NCBI GenBank assembly: GCA_023266355.1
Contig: JAHFQM010000003.1
Coordinates: 372,001-436,000, forward strand
Length of the DNA: 64,000 nt
Direction: 5' to 3'
Source of the DNA: Aquabacterium sp.
GTDB taxonomy: Bacteria; Pseudomonadota; Gammaproteobacteria; Burkholderiales; Burkholderiaceae_C
Positions 47,624 to 56,261 of this stretch are shown here, one piece after another. The stretch's first letter is position 1. The number at the start of each line of letters is the position of its first letter. The notes beneath the pieces are model-generated. The model did no database searches, was not told the origin of the DNA, and saw only the letters and a program-made list of their open reading frames with translations. Position numbers and translations under genes: made by a program.

Positions 47624-48826
47624 ATGCGCCTCCTTGTCATTCATCAGAATTTTCCCGGCCAGTTTCGCCGACTGGCCCAGGTGTGGTCGCGTGAACCTGG
47701 CTGGGAGGTCATTGGCATGGGGCTCAAGACCGCGCCAGGCCTGCCAAACGTCCGCTGGCTTCCCTATGAACTGCACCGGAAGGGCCATGAGGGGCAGCAC
47801 CCCTATCTGCGGCAGATGGAGAACGCCGTGCTGCATGGGCAGGCCACCGCGCGCAGCATGCTGCGTCTCAAAGCCAAGGGCTGGCAACCCGACGCCATCC
47901 TGGCCCACCCTGGTTGGGGTGAAACGCTCTACGCCAAGGACGTGTTCCCTGATGCTCGGCTCATCCACTTCTGCGAGTGGTTCTACGGTACCCCCGGCAG
48001 CGACATGGGCTTCGACCCCGAATTCCCGTGCAGCTTTGATTCGCAAACACGCATGCGAACCTGGAACGCGCTGCACACACTCAACCTCGCCCATTGCGAC
48101 ATCGGCGTCAGCCCCACCGAGTGGCAACGCAGCCGTCACCCGGGCGACTTTTTGCCAAAAATCCAACTGGCCCACGAAGGCATCGACACCGACTTGCTGC
48201 GCCCTGACGCCACAGCGCAACTCACGCTGCCCAATGGTCACACGCTGCGCGCAGGCGATCCGGTCATCACCTACGTCGCGCGCAACCTGGAGCCTTACCG
48301 CGGCTTTCACAGTTTCATGCGCGCCCTGGAGCGGGTGCAGAAGGCACACCCGCGCTGTCATGCGGTGATCGTCGGAGGCGACGAAGTCAGCTACGGTCAA
48401 AAGCCCGCCGACGCCCCCAACTGGCGCGAGAAATTGCTGCGGGAGGTCCGACTGGACGCCACACGCACCCACTTCCTGGGCAAGGTGCCCTACGACGTCT
48501 ATCGGCGCGTGCTGCAGGTCTCTGCAGCGCACATCTACCTCACCTACCCCTTTGTCCTCTCATGGTCGATGCTGGAAGCCATGGCCAGCGGCTGCCTGGT
48601 CATCGGCTCACGAACCGGGCCCGTCGAAGAGGTGATCACGGACGGTGTCAACGGTCTGCTGACCGATTTCTTTGACACCGGGGCGCTGGCCGATCGCATC
48701 GTGCAGGCCCTCGACGGTGCCGCCGCACTGCTTCCATTGCGGGATGCGGCGCAAGCGCATGTGCGCTCGCATCACAGCGTTACCCAAGGGGAAAGCCGGT
48801 TTCGGGCGCTGCTGCCAGTGGCGTAA
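47624..48826 (+). CDS. GT4-family glycosyltransferase
   Basis: 400 residues. The N-terminus MRLLVIHQNFPGQFRRLAQV and LAHPGWGETLYAKDVFPDAR belong to a GT4-type Rossmann domain. The second domain has VITYVARNLEPYRGFHSFMR, THFLGKVPYDVYRRVLQVSA and SWSMLEAMASGCLVIGSRTG then EVI.DG.NG, the nucleotide-sugar binding ExxxxxE region of GT-B enzymes. Cytoplasmic. It is in the same direction as, and 68 bases after, the RTX gene; glycosyltransferases of this kind often accompany type I secreted giant proteins. A role in glycosylating RTX protein or surface polysaccharide is inference. Confidence 0.85.
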   Translation: MRLLVIHQNFPGQFRRLAQVWSREPGWEVIGMGLKTAPGLPNVRWLPYELHRKGHEGQHPYLRQMENAVLHGQATARSMLRLKAKGWQPDAILAHPGWGETLYAKDVFPDARLIHFCEWFYGTPGSDMGFDPEFPCSFDSQTRMRTWNALHTLNLAHCDIGVSPTEWQRSRHPGDFLPKIQLAHEGIDTDLLRPDATAQLTLPNGHTLRAGDPVITYVARNLEPYRGFHSFMRALERVQKAHPRCHAVIVGGDEVSYGQKPADAPNWREKLLREVRLDATRTHFLGKVPYDVYRRVLQVSAAHIYLTYPFVLSWSMLEAMASGCLVIGSRTGPVEEVITDGVNGLLTDFFDTGALADRIVQALDGAAALLPLRDAAQAHVRSHHSVTQGESRFRALLPVA

Positions 48827-48855
48827 GCTTGGTGCACAGACTTTGCTGTACCCCC

Positions 48856-49575
48856 ATGCCCCAGCCTTGCCGCCGCCGCGCCCACACCATGTGCCTGCCC
48901 ATGGCGCTCGCGCTGTCCGCCCTGCTGGCTGTGCTCTCCGGCTGTGCCTCGGGCGGCGCCGGCGCCAAAGCCACGGGGGAGGCTACGAAGGAAGCCATGG
49001 GCGAAGGCCTCAGCCTGCCCAAGCTGCCCGACCTGCCCAGCGTGCCCGCCATGGCCACGGTCAAGCCGACCACCAAAGACAGCGGCATCACCGAGCGCGT
49101 CGGCCAGGCGGCCATCACCCCGCTGAGCGACCTCAACGTCGTGCAAGAGGAAATCCCCAGCGCGCTGCAAAGCGCCGCACAAGGCCCTTACGCGGCACCC
49201 AAGGAAGCGGGCTGTGCCGTCATCCTCGTTGAAATCCAGTCACTGGACGAGGCCCTCGGCGCCGACCTCGACGACCCCAAAGCCAGCGAGAAGCCCAGCT
49301 TGTTGACCCGCGGCACCAGCCTCGCCGAAAACGCGGGGGTGTCGGCTGTGCGCCGCACCGTCGAAGGCTTCGTGCCCTTCCGCAGCTGGTTGCGCAAGCT
49401 CAGTGGCGCCGAAAAACACAGCAAGCAGGTGGGCGCAGCCATCACGGCGGGCGGCATCCGGCGGGCCTATCTGAAGGGCCGCAGCGATGCGATGGGGTGT
49501 GTGCGGCCCACGGCCATGGCGGCGTCGGCGCCCATGCCAGCCCCGTCGCAGGCCGCCCAGAGCAAGGCGCCCTGA
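48856..49575 (+). CDS. Predicted lipoprotein of unknown function
   Basis: 239 residues from ATG 48856. A signal peptide ends in the lipobox LSALLAVLSGC, with Cys30 as lipidated residue, followed by a Gly/Ala-rich tether. The body includes PLSDLNVVQEEIPSALQSAA and CAVILVEIQSLDEALGADLD and VRRTVEGFVPFRSWLRKLSG, with two Cys that may pair. I recognise no named family; the conserved-looking core suggests an outer-membrane-associated protein. It starts 29 bases after the glycosyltransferase. Confidence 0.6.
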   Translation: MPQPCRRRAHTMCLPMALALSALLAVLSGCASGGAGAKATGEATKEAMGEGLSLPKLPDLPSVPAMATVKPTTKDSGITERVGQAAITPLSDLNVVQEEIPSALQSAAQGPYAAPKEAGCAVILVEIQSLDEALGADLDDPKASEKPSLLTRGTSLAENAGVSAVRRTVEGFVPFRSWLRKLSGAEKHSKQVGAAITAGGIRRAYLKGRSDAMGCVRPTAMAASAPMPAPSQAAQSKAP

Positions 49576-49603
49576 CGCCTGCCAGACTCGGGCGTCGGAC
49601 GGA

Positions 49604-50488
49604 TCAGGCCGTGCGGCGACGTCCGCGCAGCAGCAGCGCCCCGACCGCCAGTCCCAAGGCGCTCAAGCCCAACACCGAGGGCTCGGGCACGGCCGGTGCC
49701 AGGCCTGCCACCACCGAGAAGCGGTAGCCGCCCGTGACCAGCACGCCCGGCGCCATCACCATGCACGACAGCGCCGCGCAGCGCGGGTCGGTGAGCGAGG
49801 GCAGCGCGTGGTAGGGGCTGTAGATCTGCGTGCCCAACTGCCAGGACCAGGCCTGGCCCACGGGGGCCAGGGTGTCCAGGCCGGCCGTGCCCGGCCCCAG
49901 CAGGAGGGGCCCCGTCAGCCCGGAAGGCAGCAGCTTGCTTTGCGACACCGCCAGCGTGTCATCGAGGATCTTGGACAGTTCGATGGTCTCGGGGAGGCGA
50001 TCAGGTGCCCAGCTCCAGGCCTGAGTGCCGTAGTCCAGGCCCACCTCCAGGTCAAACCGCCCATGCGCCGTGTTGATCTGGGCACCGTCAGGCGCCTGAT
50101 TGCGCAAGACGTCCACGCCGAAGGACCACTGACCCAGCATCGGCAACAGGCTGTGCGCCTGGCCCTGCGGGTCCAGCACGGTGAAGTCGCCCGTGCGGGC
50201 AACCTGGAAGGTGAAGAGGCCCTTCTCGTCGGTCAATGAGCGCGTGCCCGAGGGGCCTGCGCCAAACACGAAATCGATGCGCGGCGCCGAAGCGAGGCTG
50301 CAGCCTGTGGCCACGCAAGACCAATCCAGGCCGGTCACCGCCCCCGTCAAGCTGGCGCCGATGGCCTCGCTGCCCGCGATCCAGGTGAGGCTCAAGCCCC
50401 CAGCCGAAGCACCCGATGCGGCCTGCACCGCACCGGCCAGCGCCATGGCCCCCACGCATGCGCACAGCGCACTTGAGATGGCTTTCAT
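49604..50488 (-). CDS. PEP-CTERM-sorted exported protein
   Basis: 294 residues from ATG 50488. Signal peptide (ISSALCACVGAMALAGAVQA), a beta-rich, Trp-containing middle part, and a C-terminal sorting tag: VPEP, then a hydrophobic helix, then RGRRR. PEP-CTERM proteins are processed by exosortase in bacteria that make exopolysaccharide; no exosortase is in this window. Function of the middle domain is unknown. It converges on the lipoprotein gene, with a weak inverted repeat GACGCC/GGCGTC (49574-49596) at the junction. Confidence 0.8.
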   Translation of the reverse strand: MKAISSALCACVGAMALAGAVQAASGASAGGLSLTWIAGSEAIGASLTGAVTGLDWSCVATGCSLASAPRIDFVFGAGPSGTRSLTDEKGLFTFQVARTGDFTVLDPQGQAHSLLPMLGQWSFGVDVLRNQAPDGAQINTAHGRFDLEVGLDYGTQAWSWAPDRLPETIELSKILDDTLAVSQSKLLPSGLTGPLLLGPGTAGLDTLAPVGQAWSWQLGTQIYSPYHALPSLTDPRCAALSCMVMAPGVLVTGGYRFSVVAGLAPAVPEPSVLGLSALGLAVGALLLRGRRRTA

Positions 50489-50604
50489 TGCCTTCGCTCC
50501 CACCTGATTTGTGAATGGGGCGAAGTGTAAATGGGGTGCACCTTGGTGCATCTCCCCCATTCGGGTGAGTGGCCGCGGGCCTCACCGCTCAGGCACAAGT
50601 ACCC

Positions 50605-51180
50605 TCACAAGCCCAGCGCGCGCCTCACATCGGCCACGGCCGGCGCACCGCGTGCCGATTCGACCTCGGCCACCAGGCGCATGGCCACGCGCTGCAGCTC
50701 GATGACGTCGGTGGCGCGCTCGATGTCCAGGGTGAAGCGGTAGCCCTTGATCAGGCCCAGGTGCGCTTTCACCAAGGCGTTGAGCCGGGTGTTGAGCTCG
50801 CTGTAGCTGAGCGACGTGAAGGCCGTTGCGGGCACGCCCACGGCACGCCCCAAAGCCTGCTCGGCGTCGGGGTCGGCCTGCGTGGCGGCGAAGGGCTCGG
50901 TGTCCGGGGATGCCGGCGCGGCAGAGGGCGTGGACGCCGTGGCTGGCGCTGTGGGCACGGCCGGCGCCTGCGCAGCCTCGTCCACCGGCGCCACGAGGCC
51001 CGCGTCGAGCAAGGCCAGCAAGTCGGCCGGCGTGGCGCCCTGGACCATGCTCACCCAGACCTCGCCCGTGCGGGTCGCATCCAGGATGAGCAGGAGGGTG
51101 CGCGCCGTGCGCGACAGCGCGTGGGTCCGCGACTGGATCTCGCTGCGACCCAGGGCCGTCTTGGCATAGCGCGCAGGCAT
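50605..51180 (-). CDS. Conserved-looking hypothetical protein with Pro/Ala-rich linker
   Basis: 191 residues. The N-terminal segment SRTARTLLLILDATRTGEVW and MVQGATPADLLALLDAGLVA could be a small winged-helix-like domain. A Pro/Ala/Thr-rich linker (about 70-100) follows. The C-terminal helical part (YSELNTRLNALVKAHLGLIK, VIELQRVAMRLVAEVE) is an amphipathic helical bundle. No membrane helix is visible. I do not recognise a family. It starts 57 bases after pntB on the same strand. Confidence 0.6.
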   Translation of the reverse strand: MPARYAKTALGRSEIQSRTHALSRTARTLLLILDATRTGEVWVSMVQGATPADLLALLDAGLVAPVDEAAQAPAVPTAPATASTPSAAPASPDTEPFAATQADPDAEQALGRAVGVPATAFTSLSYSELNTRLNALVKAHLGLIKGYRFTLDIERATDVIELQRVAMRLVAEVESARGAPAVADVRRALGL

Positions 51181-51237
51181 GGTCTGGCTCCGCTGAAAGG
51201 AAGGGACGATGCCTGACCTGGCGCTTTATGCCAAGCC

Positions 51238-52692
51238 TTACTCCACGGCCTTGACCATGTCTTCCACGACCTTCTTGGCGTCGCCGAAGACCATCATGGT
51301 CTTGTCCATGTAGAACAGCTCGTTGTCCAGGCCGGCATAGCCGCTGGCCATCGAACGCTTGTTCACGATCACGGTCTTGGCCTTGTAGGCTTCCAGGATG
51401 GGCATGCCGTAAATCGGGCTGCCCTTGACGTGCGCCGCCGGGTTCACCACGTCGTTGGCGCCCAGGATGATGGCCACGTCGGCCTGGCCGAACTCGCCGT
51501 TGATGTCTTCCATCTCGAAGACCTGGTCGTAAGGCACTTCGGCCTCGGCCAGCAGCACGTTCATGTGACCGGGCATGCGGCCCGCCACCGGGTGGATGGC
51601 GTACTTCACGGTGATGCCCTTCTCGGTCAGCTTGTGGGCCAACTCTTTGACGGCGTGCTGCGCGCGGGCCACGGCCAGGCCATAACCGGGCACGATCACC
51701 ACGGTCTCGGCATTGCCCAGCACGAAGGCGGCGTCGTCGGCCGAGCCGCTCTTCACCGGGCGCTGCTGTTGGGCCGCGCCACCCGTGGCGGCCGCGGCGT
51801 CACCGCCAAAGCCACCCAGGATCACGTTGAAGAAGGAACGGTTCATGGCCTTGCACATGATGTAGCTCAGGATCGCGCCCGACGAGCCCACCAGCGAACC
51901 GGCGATGATCAGCATCGAGTTGTTCAGCGAGAAGCCGATGCCGGCCGCCGCCCAACCCGAATAGCTGTTGAGCATCGACACCACCACGGGCATGTCCGCG
52001 CCGCCGATGGGGATGATGATCAGCACGCCCAGCACGAAGCTCAGCGCGATCACAGCGAAGAAGGCCTCCATGCTCTGGGTGGCCATGAACAGGCCGATCA
52101 GACCCACCAAGCCCAAGCCCAACACCAGGTTCAGCATGTGCTGGCCGGCGAAGTTCACCGGCGCGCCCTGGAACAGGCGGAACTTGTACTTGCCGCTCAG
52201 CTTGCCGAAAGCGATGACCGAGCCCGAGAAGGTGATGGCACCGATGGCCGCGCCCAGCGACAGCTCCAGGCGGTTGCCCACCGGGATCAGCGCGAGGGCA
52301 TCGCCAATGGGCTTGGCCACGATCTGGAAGGCATAGGGCTCGGCGACCACGGCCACGGCGATGAACACCGCGGCCAGGCCGATCATGCTGTGCATGAAGG
52401 CCACCAGCTCGGGCATCTTCGTCATCTCGACGCGCTTGGCCATGATGGCGCCCGCGCCGCCGCCCACCACCAGGGCGGCCAGCACATACGACAGGCCCGT
52501 GCCGAAATCGATGCCCAGCGCGGTGGCCTGGCCATGGATCAGGCCCACGGTGGTCAGCACGGCGATGGTCATGCCGACCATGCCGAAGAAGTTGCCACGG
52601 ATGGACGTGGTCGGGTGGCTCAGTCCCTTGAGCGCCTGGATGAAACACACCGAGGCGAACAGGTACAGCAATGCGATGAGGTTCATGCTCAT
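51238..52692 (-). CDS. pntB: NAD(P) transhydrogenase, beta subunit
   Basis: 484 residues. Many membrane helices in the first 290 residues, including the conserved GGADMPVVVSMLNSYSGWAA segment, then the NADP(H)-binding domain III with VPGYGLAVARAQHAVKELAH and AIHPVAGRMPGHMNVLLAEA. It forms the proton-translocating transhydrogenase with PntA1 and PntA2, making NADPH from NADH at the expense of proton motive force. Start ATG 52692 directly abuts the stop of pntA2. Confidence 0.95.
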   Translation of the reverse strand: MSMNLIALLYLFASVCFIQALKGLSHPTTSIRGNFFGMVGMTIAVLTTVGLIHGQATALGIDFGTGLSYVLAALVVGGGAGAIMAKRVEMTKMPELVAFMHSMIGLAAVFIAVAVVAEPYAFQIVAKPIGDALALIPVGNRLELSLGAAIGAITFSGSVIAFGKLSGKYKFRLFQGAPVNFAGQHMLNLVLGLGLVGLIGLFMATQSMEAFFAVIALSFVLGVLIIIPIGGADMPVVVSMLNSYSGWAAAGIGFSLNNSMLIIAGSLVGSSGAILSYIMCKAMNRSFFNVILGGFGGDAAAATGGAAQQQRPVKSGSADDAAFVLGNAETVVIVPGYGLAVARAQHAVKELAHKLTEKGITVKYAIHPVAGRMPGHMNVLLAEAEVPYDQVFEMEDINGEFGQADVAIILGANDVVNPAAHVKGSPIYGMPILEAYKAKTVIVNKRSMASGYAGLDNELFYMDKTMMVFGDAKKVVEDMVKAVE

Positions 52693-53010
52693 TTACTTGG
52701 CTCCCGCTTTCTTGTCCTTCTTCTTGAACATCTCCAGCATGCGGCGCGTGACGAGGAAACCCCCGAACACGTTGACCGCGGCCAGCGCCACAGCGAGCAC
52801 GCCCATGGTCTTGCCCAGCGGCGTCACGGTCAGGGCGGCGGCCAGCATGGCGCCGACGATCACGATGGCGGACACGGCATTGGTCACGGCCATCAGGGGC
52901 GTGTGCAGGGCGGGGGTCACCGTCCAGACGACGTGGTAGCCAACGTAGATGGCCAGCACGAAGATGCTGAGGTTGATGACGACGTGGCTGACGGGCTCAA
53001 GGGCTTCCAT
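52693..53010 (-). CDS. NAD(P) transhydrogenase, alpha-2 membrane subunit
   Basis: 105 residues, corresponding to the C-terminal membrane part of long PntA proteins. Helices: VVINLSIFVLAIYVGYHVVW, LMAVTNAVSAIVIVGAMLAA and MGVLAVALAAVNVFGGFLVT, with the conserved TPALHTPLMAVTNAVSAI motif. The tail is basic (KKKDKKAGAK). The alpha subunit is split into two genes in this organism, as in many Alpha- and Betaproteobacteria. Confidence 0.92.
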   Translation of the reverse strand: MEALEPVSHVVINLSIFVLAIYVGYHVVWTVTPALHTPLMAVTNAVSAIVIVGAMLAAALTVTPLGKTMGVLAVALAAVNVFGGFLVTRRMLEMFKKKDKKAGAK

Positions 53011-53031
53011 CGTGGTCTCCAGGAGGTTGAA

Positions 53032-53397
53032 TCAGTCGAACTTGCGGACTTCCTTGATGGCGTTGCGCTCGTCGAGCAACACCACCTTCGGCTTGTAGCT
53101 GGCCACTTCTTCCTCGTTCATCGGCGCGTAGGTGCAGATGATCAGCAGGTCGCCCACATGGGCACGGCGGGCCGCCGCGCCATTGAGCGAGATGGTGCCC
53201 GTGCCACGCGGGGCCTTGATGATGTAGGTGGCAAACCGTTCGCCGTTGTTGACGTTGTAGAGCTCGATGTACTCGAACTCCTTCATGTCGGCGGCGTCCA
53301 TCAGGTCTTCGTCGATGCCACAGGAGCCTTCGTAGTCCAGGATGGCTTCGGTGACGGTGGCGCGGTGCAGTTTCGCGCGCAGCATGTTGCGTTGCAT
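53032..53397 (-). CDS. panD: Aspartate 1-decarboxylase, pyruvoyl enzyme
   Basis: 121 residues from ATG 53397. The N-terminus [20 protein letters not shown] is followed by DYEGSCGID, where self-cleavage between Gly24 and Ser25 forms the pyruvoyl cofactor. [20 protein letters not shown] is the other family signature. It makes beta-alanine for pantothenate and thus coenzyme A. It lies between pntA1 and pntA2, 32 and 21 bases from each, so it is co-transcribed with transhydrogenase genes, which is unusual. Confidence 0.95.
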   Translation of the reverse strand: MQRNMLRAKLHRATVTEAILDYEGSCGIDEDLMDAADMKEFEYIELYNVNNGERFATYIIKAPRGTGTISLNGAAARRAHVGDLLIICTYAPMNEEEVASYKPKVVLLDERNAIKEVRKFD

Positions 53398-53429
53398 GGC
53401 TTTCTCCTCAGGTCGCAGGGGCTGGTGCT

Positions 53430-54545
53430 TCAAGCCCGCAGCAACTGACCGTCGCGGCACATCAGGCAGGCCTTGACGATGTCGTCTTCGAGATCGACGT
53501 GGAACTGGCTTTCCTTGTTGAAAACCAGTTTCAGGAAGTCCAGCACGTTGCGGGCGTACAGTGCGGACGCGTCGGCGGCCACCAGGGCCGGCAGGTTGGT
53601 TTCACCGACCAGGGTCACGCCGTGCTTGACCACGGTGCGACCGGCCTCCGTCAGGGGGCAGTTGCCACCGGCGGGTGCGGCCAGGTCCACGATGACCGAG
53701 CCCGGCTTCATCGCCTTGACCATGTCTTCGGAGACCAGCACCGGCGCGGCACGGCCCGGGATCAGGGCGGTGGTGATGACGATGTCGGCGGCGGCCACGC
53801 GCTTGGCGACTTCCACCTTCTGGCGGTCCAGCCAGGACTGCGGCATCGGGCGGGCGTAACCGCCCACGCCTTCGGCGGCTTCCTTCTCTTCGGCGGTCTC
53901 GAAGGCCACGTCGATGAACTTGGCGCCCAGCGACTCGACCTGCTCCTTCACCGAAGGGCGCACGTCCGAGGCTTCGATGACCGCGCCCAGGCGCTTGGCC
54001 GTGGCGATGGCCTGCAAGCCGGCGACGCCCACGCCCAAGATGACGACGCGGGCGGCCTTGACGGTGCCGGCGGCGGTCATGAGCATGGGGAAGATGCGCT
54101 GGTACTTGTCGGCCGCGATCATGACGGCCTTGTAGCCCGCCAGGTTGGCCTGCGAGGACAGCACGTCCATGCTCTGGGCACGGGTGGTGCGCGGCGCGGC
54201 TTCCAGGGCGAAGGCGGTCAGCTTGGCGTCGGTCATGCCTTGCAAGCCGTCCTTGTCGAACGGGTTGAGCATGCCCACGACGACGGCGCCCGGCTTCATC
54301 TGCGCACGTTCTTCGGCGCTGGGCGCGCGGACCTTCAGCACCATGTCGGCACCCAGGGCGCCCGCCACATCGGTGATCTCGGCGCCGGCGGCCACATAGG
54401 CCTCGTCGGTCACGCTGGCCGACACACCTGCGCCAGATTGCACGCGCAGGGTGTGTCCCTGAGCCTTGAGCTTCTTGACGGTTTCAGGGGTCACGGCCAC
54501 GCGGGTCTCGCCCGCGAAGGTTTCCATGGGTATGCCGATCAGCAT
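53430..54545 (-). CDS. NAD(P) transhydrogenase, alpha-1 NAD-binding subunit
   Basis: 371 residues from ATG 54545 ([20 protein letters not shown]). It has the alanine dehydrogenase/PntA fold: [37 protein letters not shown] and the NAD-binding [20 protein letters not shown] with [12 protein letters not shown]. The C-terminal segment [20 protein letters not shown] ends the soluble domain I; membrane helices are in the separate alpha-2 gene. It is the first gene of the pntA1-panD-pntA2-pntB operon. Confidence 0.93.
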   Translation of the reverse strand: MLIGIPMETFAGETRVAVTPETVKKLKAQGHTLRVQSGAGVSASVTDEAYVAAGAEITDVAGALGADMVLKVRAPSAEERAQMKPGAVVVGMLNPFDKDGLQGMTDAKLTAFALEAAPRTTRAQSMDVLSSQANLAGYKAVMIAADKYQRIFPMLMTAAGTVKAARVVILGVGVAGLQAIATAKRLGAVIEASDVRPSVKEQVESLGAKFIDVAFETAEEKEAAEGVGGYARPMPQSWLDRQKVEVAKRVAAADIVITTALIPGRAAPVLVSEDMVKAMKPGSVIVDLAAPAGGNCPLTEAGRTVVKHGVTLVGETNLPALVAADASALYARNVLDFLKLVFNKESQFHVDLEDDIVKACLMCRDGQLLRA

Positions 54546-54678
54546 ACGGTCTCCTAGGTGTGGTGCCAAACCCACCAGCATACACAAGGTTGGGGGATTT
54601 CCCAGGTCATCCCGGACACAAGACACGTTGTTTGCGTCGCACAGGCACCCCACCCCCTTAATTTGATGCCAATCGTTG

Positions 54679-56238
54679 TCACATGCCAGCACGCACCCCA
54701 CGGTAAGCGCCCATGGCCTCTTCGAGGCGCAGCACGCGCTCGTGCAGTTGGCGGGTGGCCGCCGCGGACTGCTGCACCATGGCGGCGTTCTGCACCACCA
54801 TGCGGTCCAGCCGTCCCGCGGCATCGCTCACGACATCGATGCCCTGGACCTGCTCGGCCGAGGCCTGGGAGATGTCGCCGACCAGCACGCGCACCTGGCG
54901 GACCTGCTGCACGAGCTCGGCCATGGTCGCGCCGGCCTCCCGCGCCATCTGCGCCCCCGCGTCGATGCGCACGACGCTGCTCTGGATGAGGTCGCGGATC
55001 TCGCGGGCCGCGCCGGCGCTGCGCTGCGCCAGGCTGCGCACCTCACCGGCCACGACCGCAAAGCCCCGGCCCAGTTCGCCGGCACGGGCGGCTTCCACGG
55101 CCGCGTTGAGCGCCAGGATGTTGGTCTGGAAGGCGATGCCGTCGATCACCCCCACGATGTCGGCGATGCGGCGCGACTGCTCGGCGATGTCGCCCATGGT
55201 GCTCACCGCCTGGCCGACGCTGTCGCCCCCCTGCTCCGCCACCGCGCTGGCGGCATCGGCCAGTTCGCTGGCCTGGTGCGCCGCCTCGGCGTTGCGGCGC
55301 ACGGTGCCACCCAGCGTGCCCAAGGCCCCCGATGTTTCGGACAGGCAGGCCAAAGCGCCCTCGGTGCGCTGCCGCAGGTCGTCGTTGCTGGAGGCGATCT
55401 CGGCACTGGCGTCGTGGATGCCATGGGTTTGCTGCCCGACGTCGTCCAGCAGGGCGCGCAGGTTGAGCCCCGACTGCTGGATCGCCCGTCCCAGCATGCC
55501 CAGGTCATCGCTGCGCGTCGGGATCGCGCATTCGGCCGCGCTGCCCGCCGCCACGGCCAGGGCGTGGTCACGCAGGCGCCGCACCGGCCCGCCGATCTGG
55601 CGCTGCAGGAACCAGCTGGACGCCCCCCAGCCCAAGCCCAGCGCGAGCAGGACGGCGAGGGCCTCGACCCCACCCAGCAGGACCGCGGCCAGCACCGCCG
55701 CCGGCGCCACCGCCAGCAGGCCGGCCAGGCCCAGGCGGCGGCCCGTGCTCCAGGTTTGCGGCCAGGAGCGCCAGCGGCGCCAGCCCGTGTGCACCAGCAA
55801 GCCGCGGTGGAAGGCCATGCCCGGCGCTTCCCCGCCCCGCAGGGCCTGGTAGGCGGCTTCGGCCTGGGTCACCTCCTCGTCGCCCGGACAGGTGCGCACC
55901 GACAGGTAGCCCACCAGGCGGCCATCGCGGCGCACCGGCGTGGCATTGGCCCGCACCCAGTAGTGGTCGCCAGATTTGCTGCGGTTCTTCACCAGGGCCG
56001 ACCACGACAGGCCCGCGCGCAAGGTGGCCCACATGTCGGCGAAGGCCGCCTCGGGCATGTCGGGGTGGCGCACGAGGTTGTGCGGCTCACCGACCAGCTC
56101 CTCGCGACAGAAGCCGCTGACCGCGAGGAAGGCTTCGTTGGCGTAGGTGACCCGGCTGTCGGGGTCGGTGGTGGACATCAGGGTGGCGTCCTGCGGGATG
56201 TGGACGCGCCTTTGGGTGACGGGGGTGTTGCTGCGCAT
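54679..56238 (-). CDS. PAS-domain methyl-accepting chemotaxis receptor (Aer-like)
   Basis: 519 residues. An N-terminal PAS domain (about 20-115: [50 protein letters not shown]) of the Aer type that may bind FAD and sense redox or oxygen. Two adjacent membrane helices (about 165-210) form a hairpin, then a HAMP-like linker and the signalling domain with the hairpin tip [20 protein letters not shown]. It signals to CheA/CheW. It is 23 bases downstream of the PAS-GGDEF-EAL gene on the same strand, so they are probably co-transcribed. Confidence 0.9.
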   Translation of the reverse strand: MRSNTPVTQRRVHIPQDATLMSTTDPDSRVTYANEAFLAVSGFCREELVGEPHNLVRHPDMPEAAFADMWATLRAGLSWSALVKNRSKSGDHYWVRANATPVRRDGRLVGYLSVRTCPGDEEVTQAEAAYQALRGGEAPGMAFHRGLLVHTGWRRWRSWPQTWSTGRRLGLAGLLAVAPAAVLAAVLLGGVEALAVLLALGLGWGASSWFLQRQIGGPVRRLRDHALAVAAGSAAECAIPTRSDDLGMLGRAIQQSGLNLRALLDDVGQQTHGIHDASAEIASSNDDLRQRTEGALACLSETSGALGTLGGTVRRNAEAAHQASELADAASAVAEQGGDSVGQAVSTMGDIAEQSRRIADIVGVIDGIAFQTNILALNAAVEAARAGELGRGFAVVAGEVRSLAQRSAGAAREIRDLIQSSVVRIDAGAQMAREAGATMAELVQQVRQVRVLVGDISQASAEQVQGIDVVSDAAGRLDRMVVQNAAMVQQSAAATRQLHERVLRLEEAMGAYRGVRAGM

Positions 56239-56261
56239 GCGGTCAGGTCAGTGGTTGTCGG

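Noticed and set aside
49574..49596. Bidirectional terminator between the lipoprotein and PEP-CTERM genes
   Set aside because: Arms of six bases with an 11-base loop and no T-run are too weak to call.
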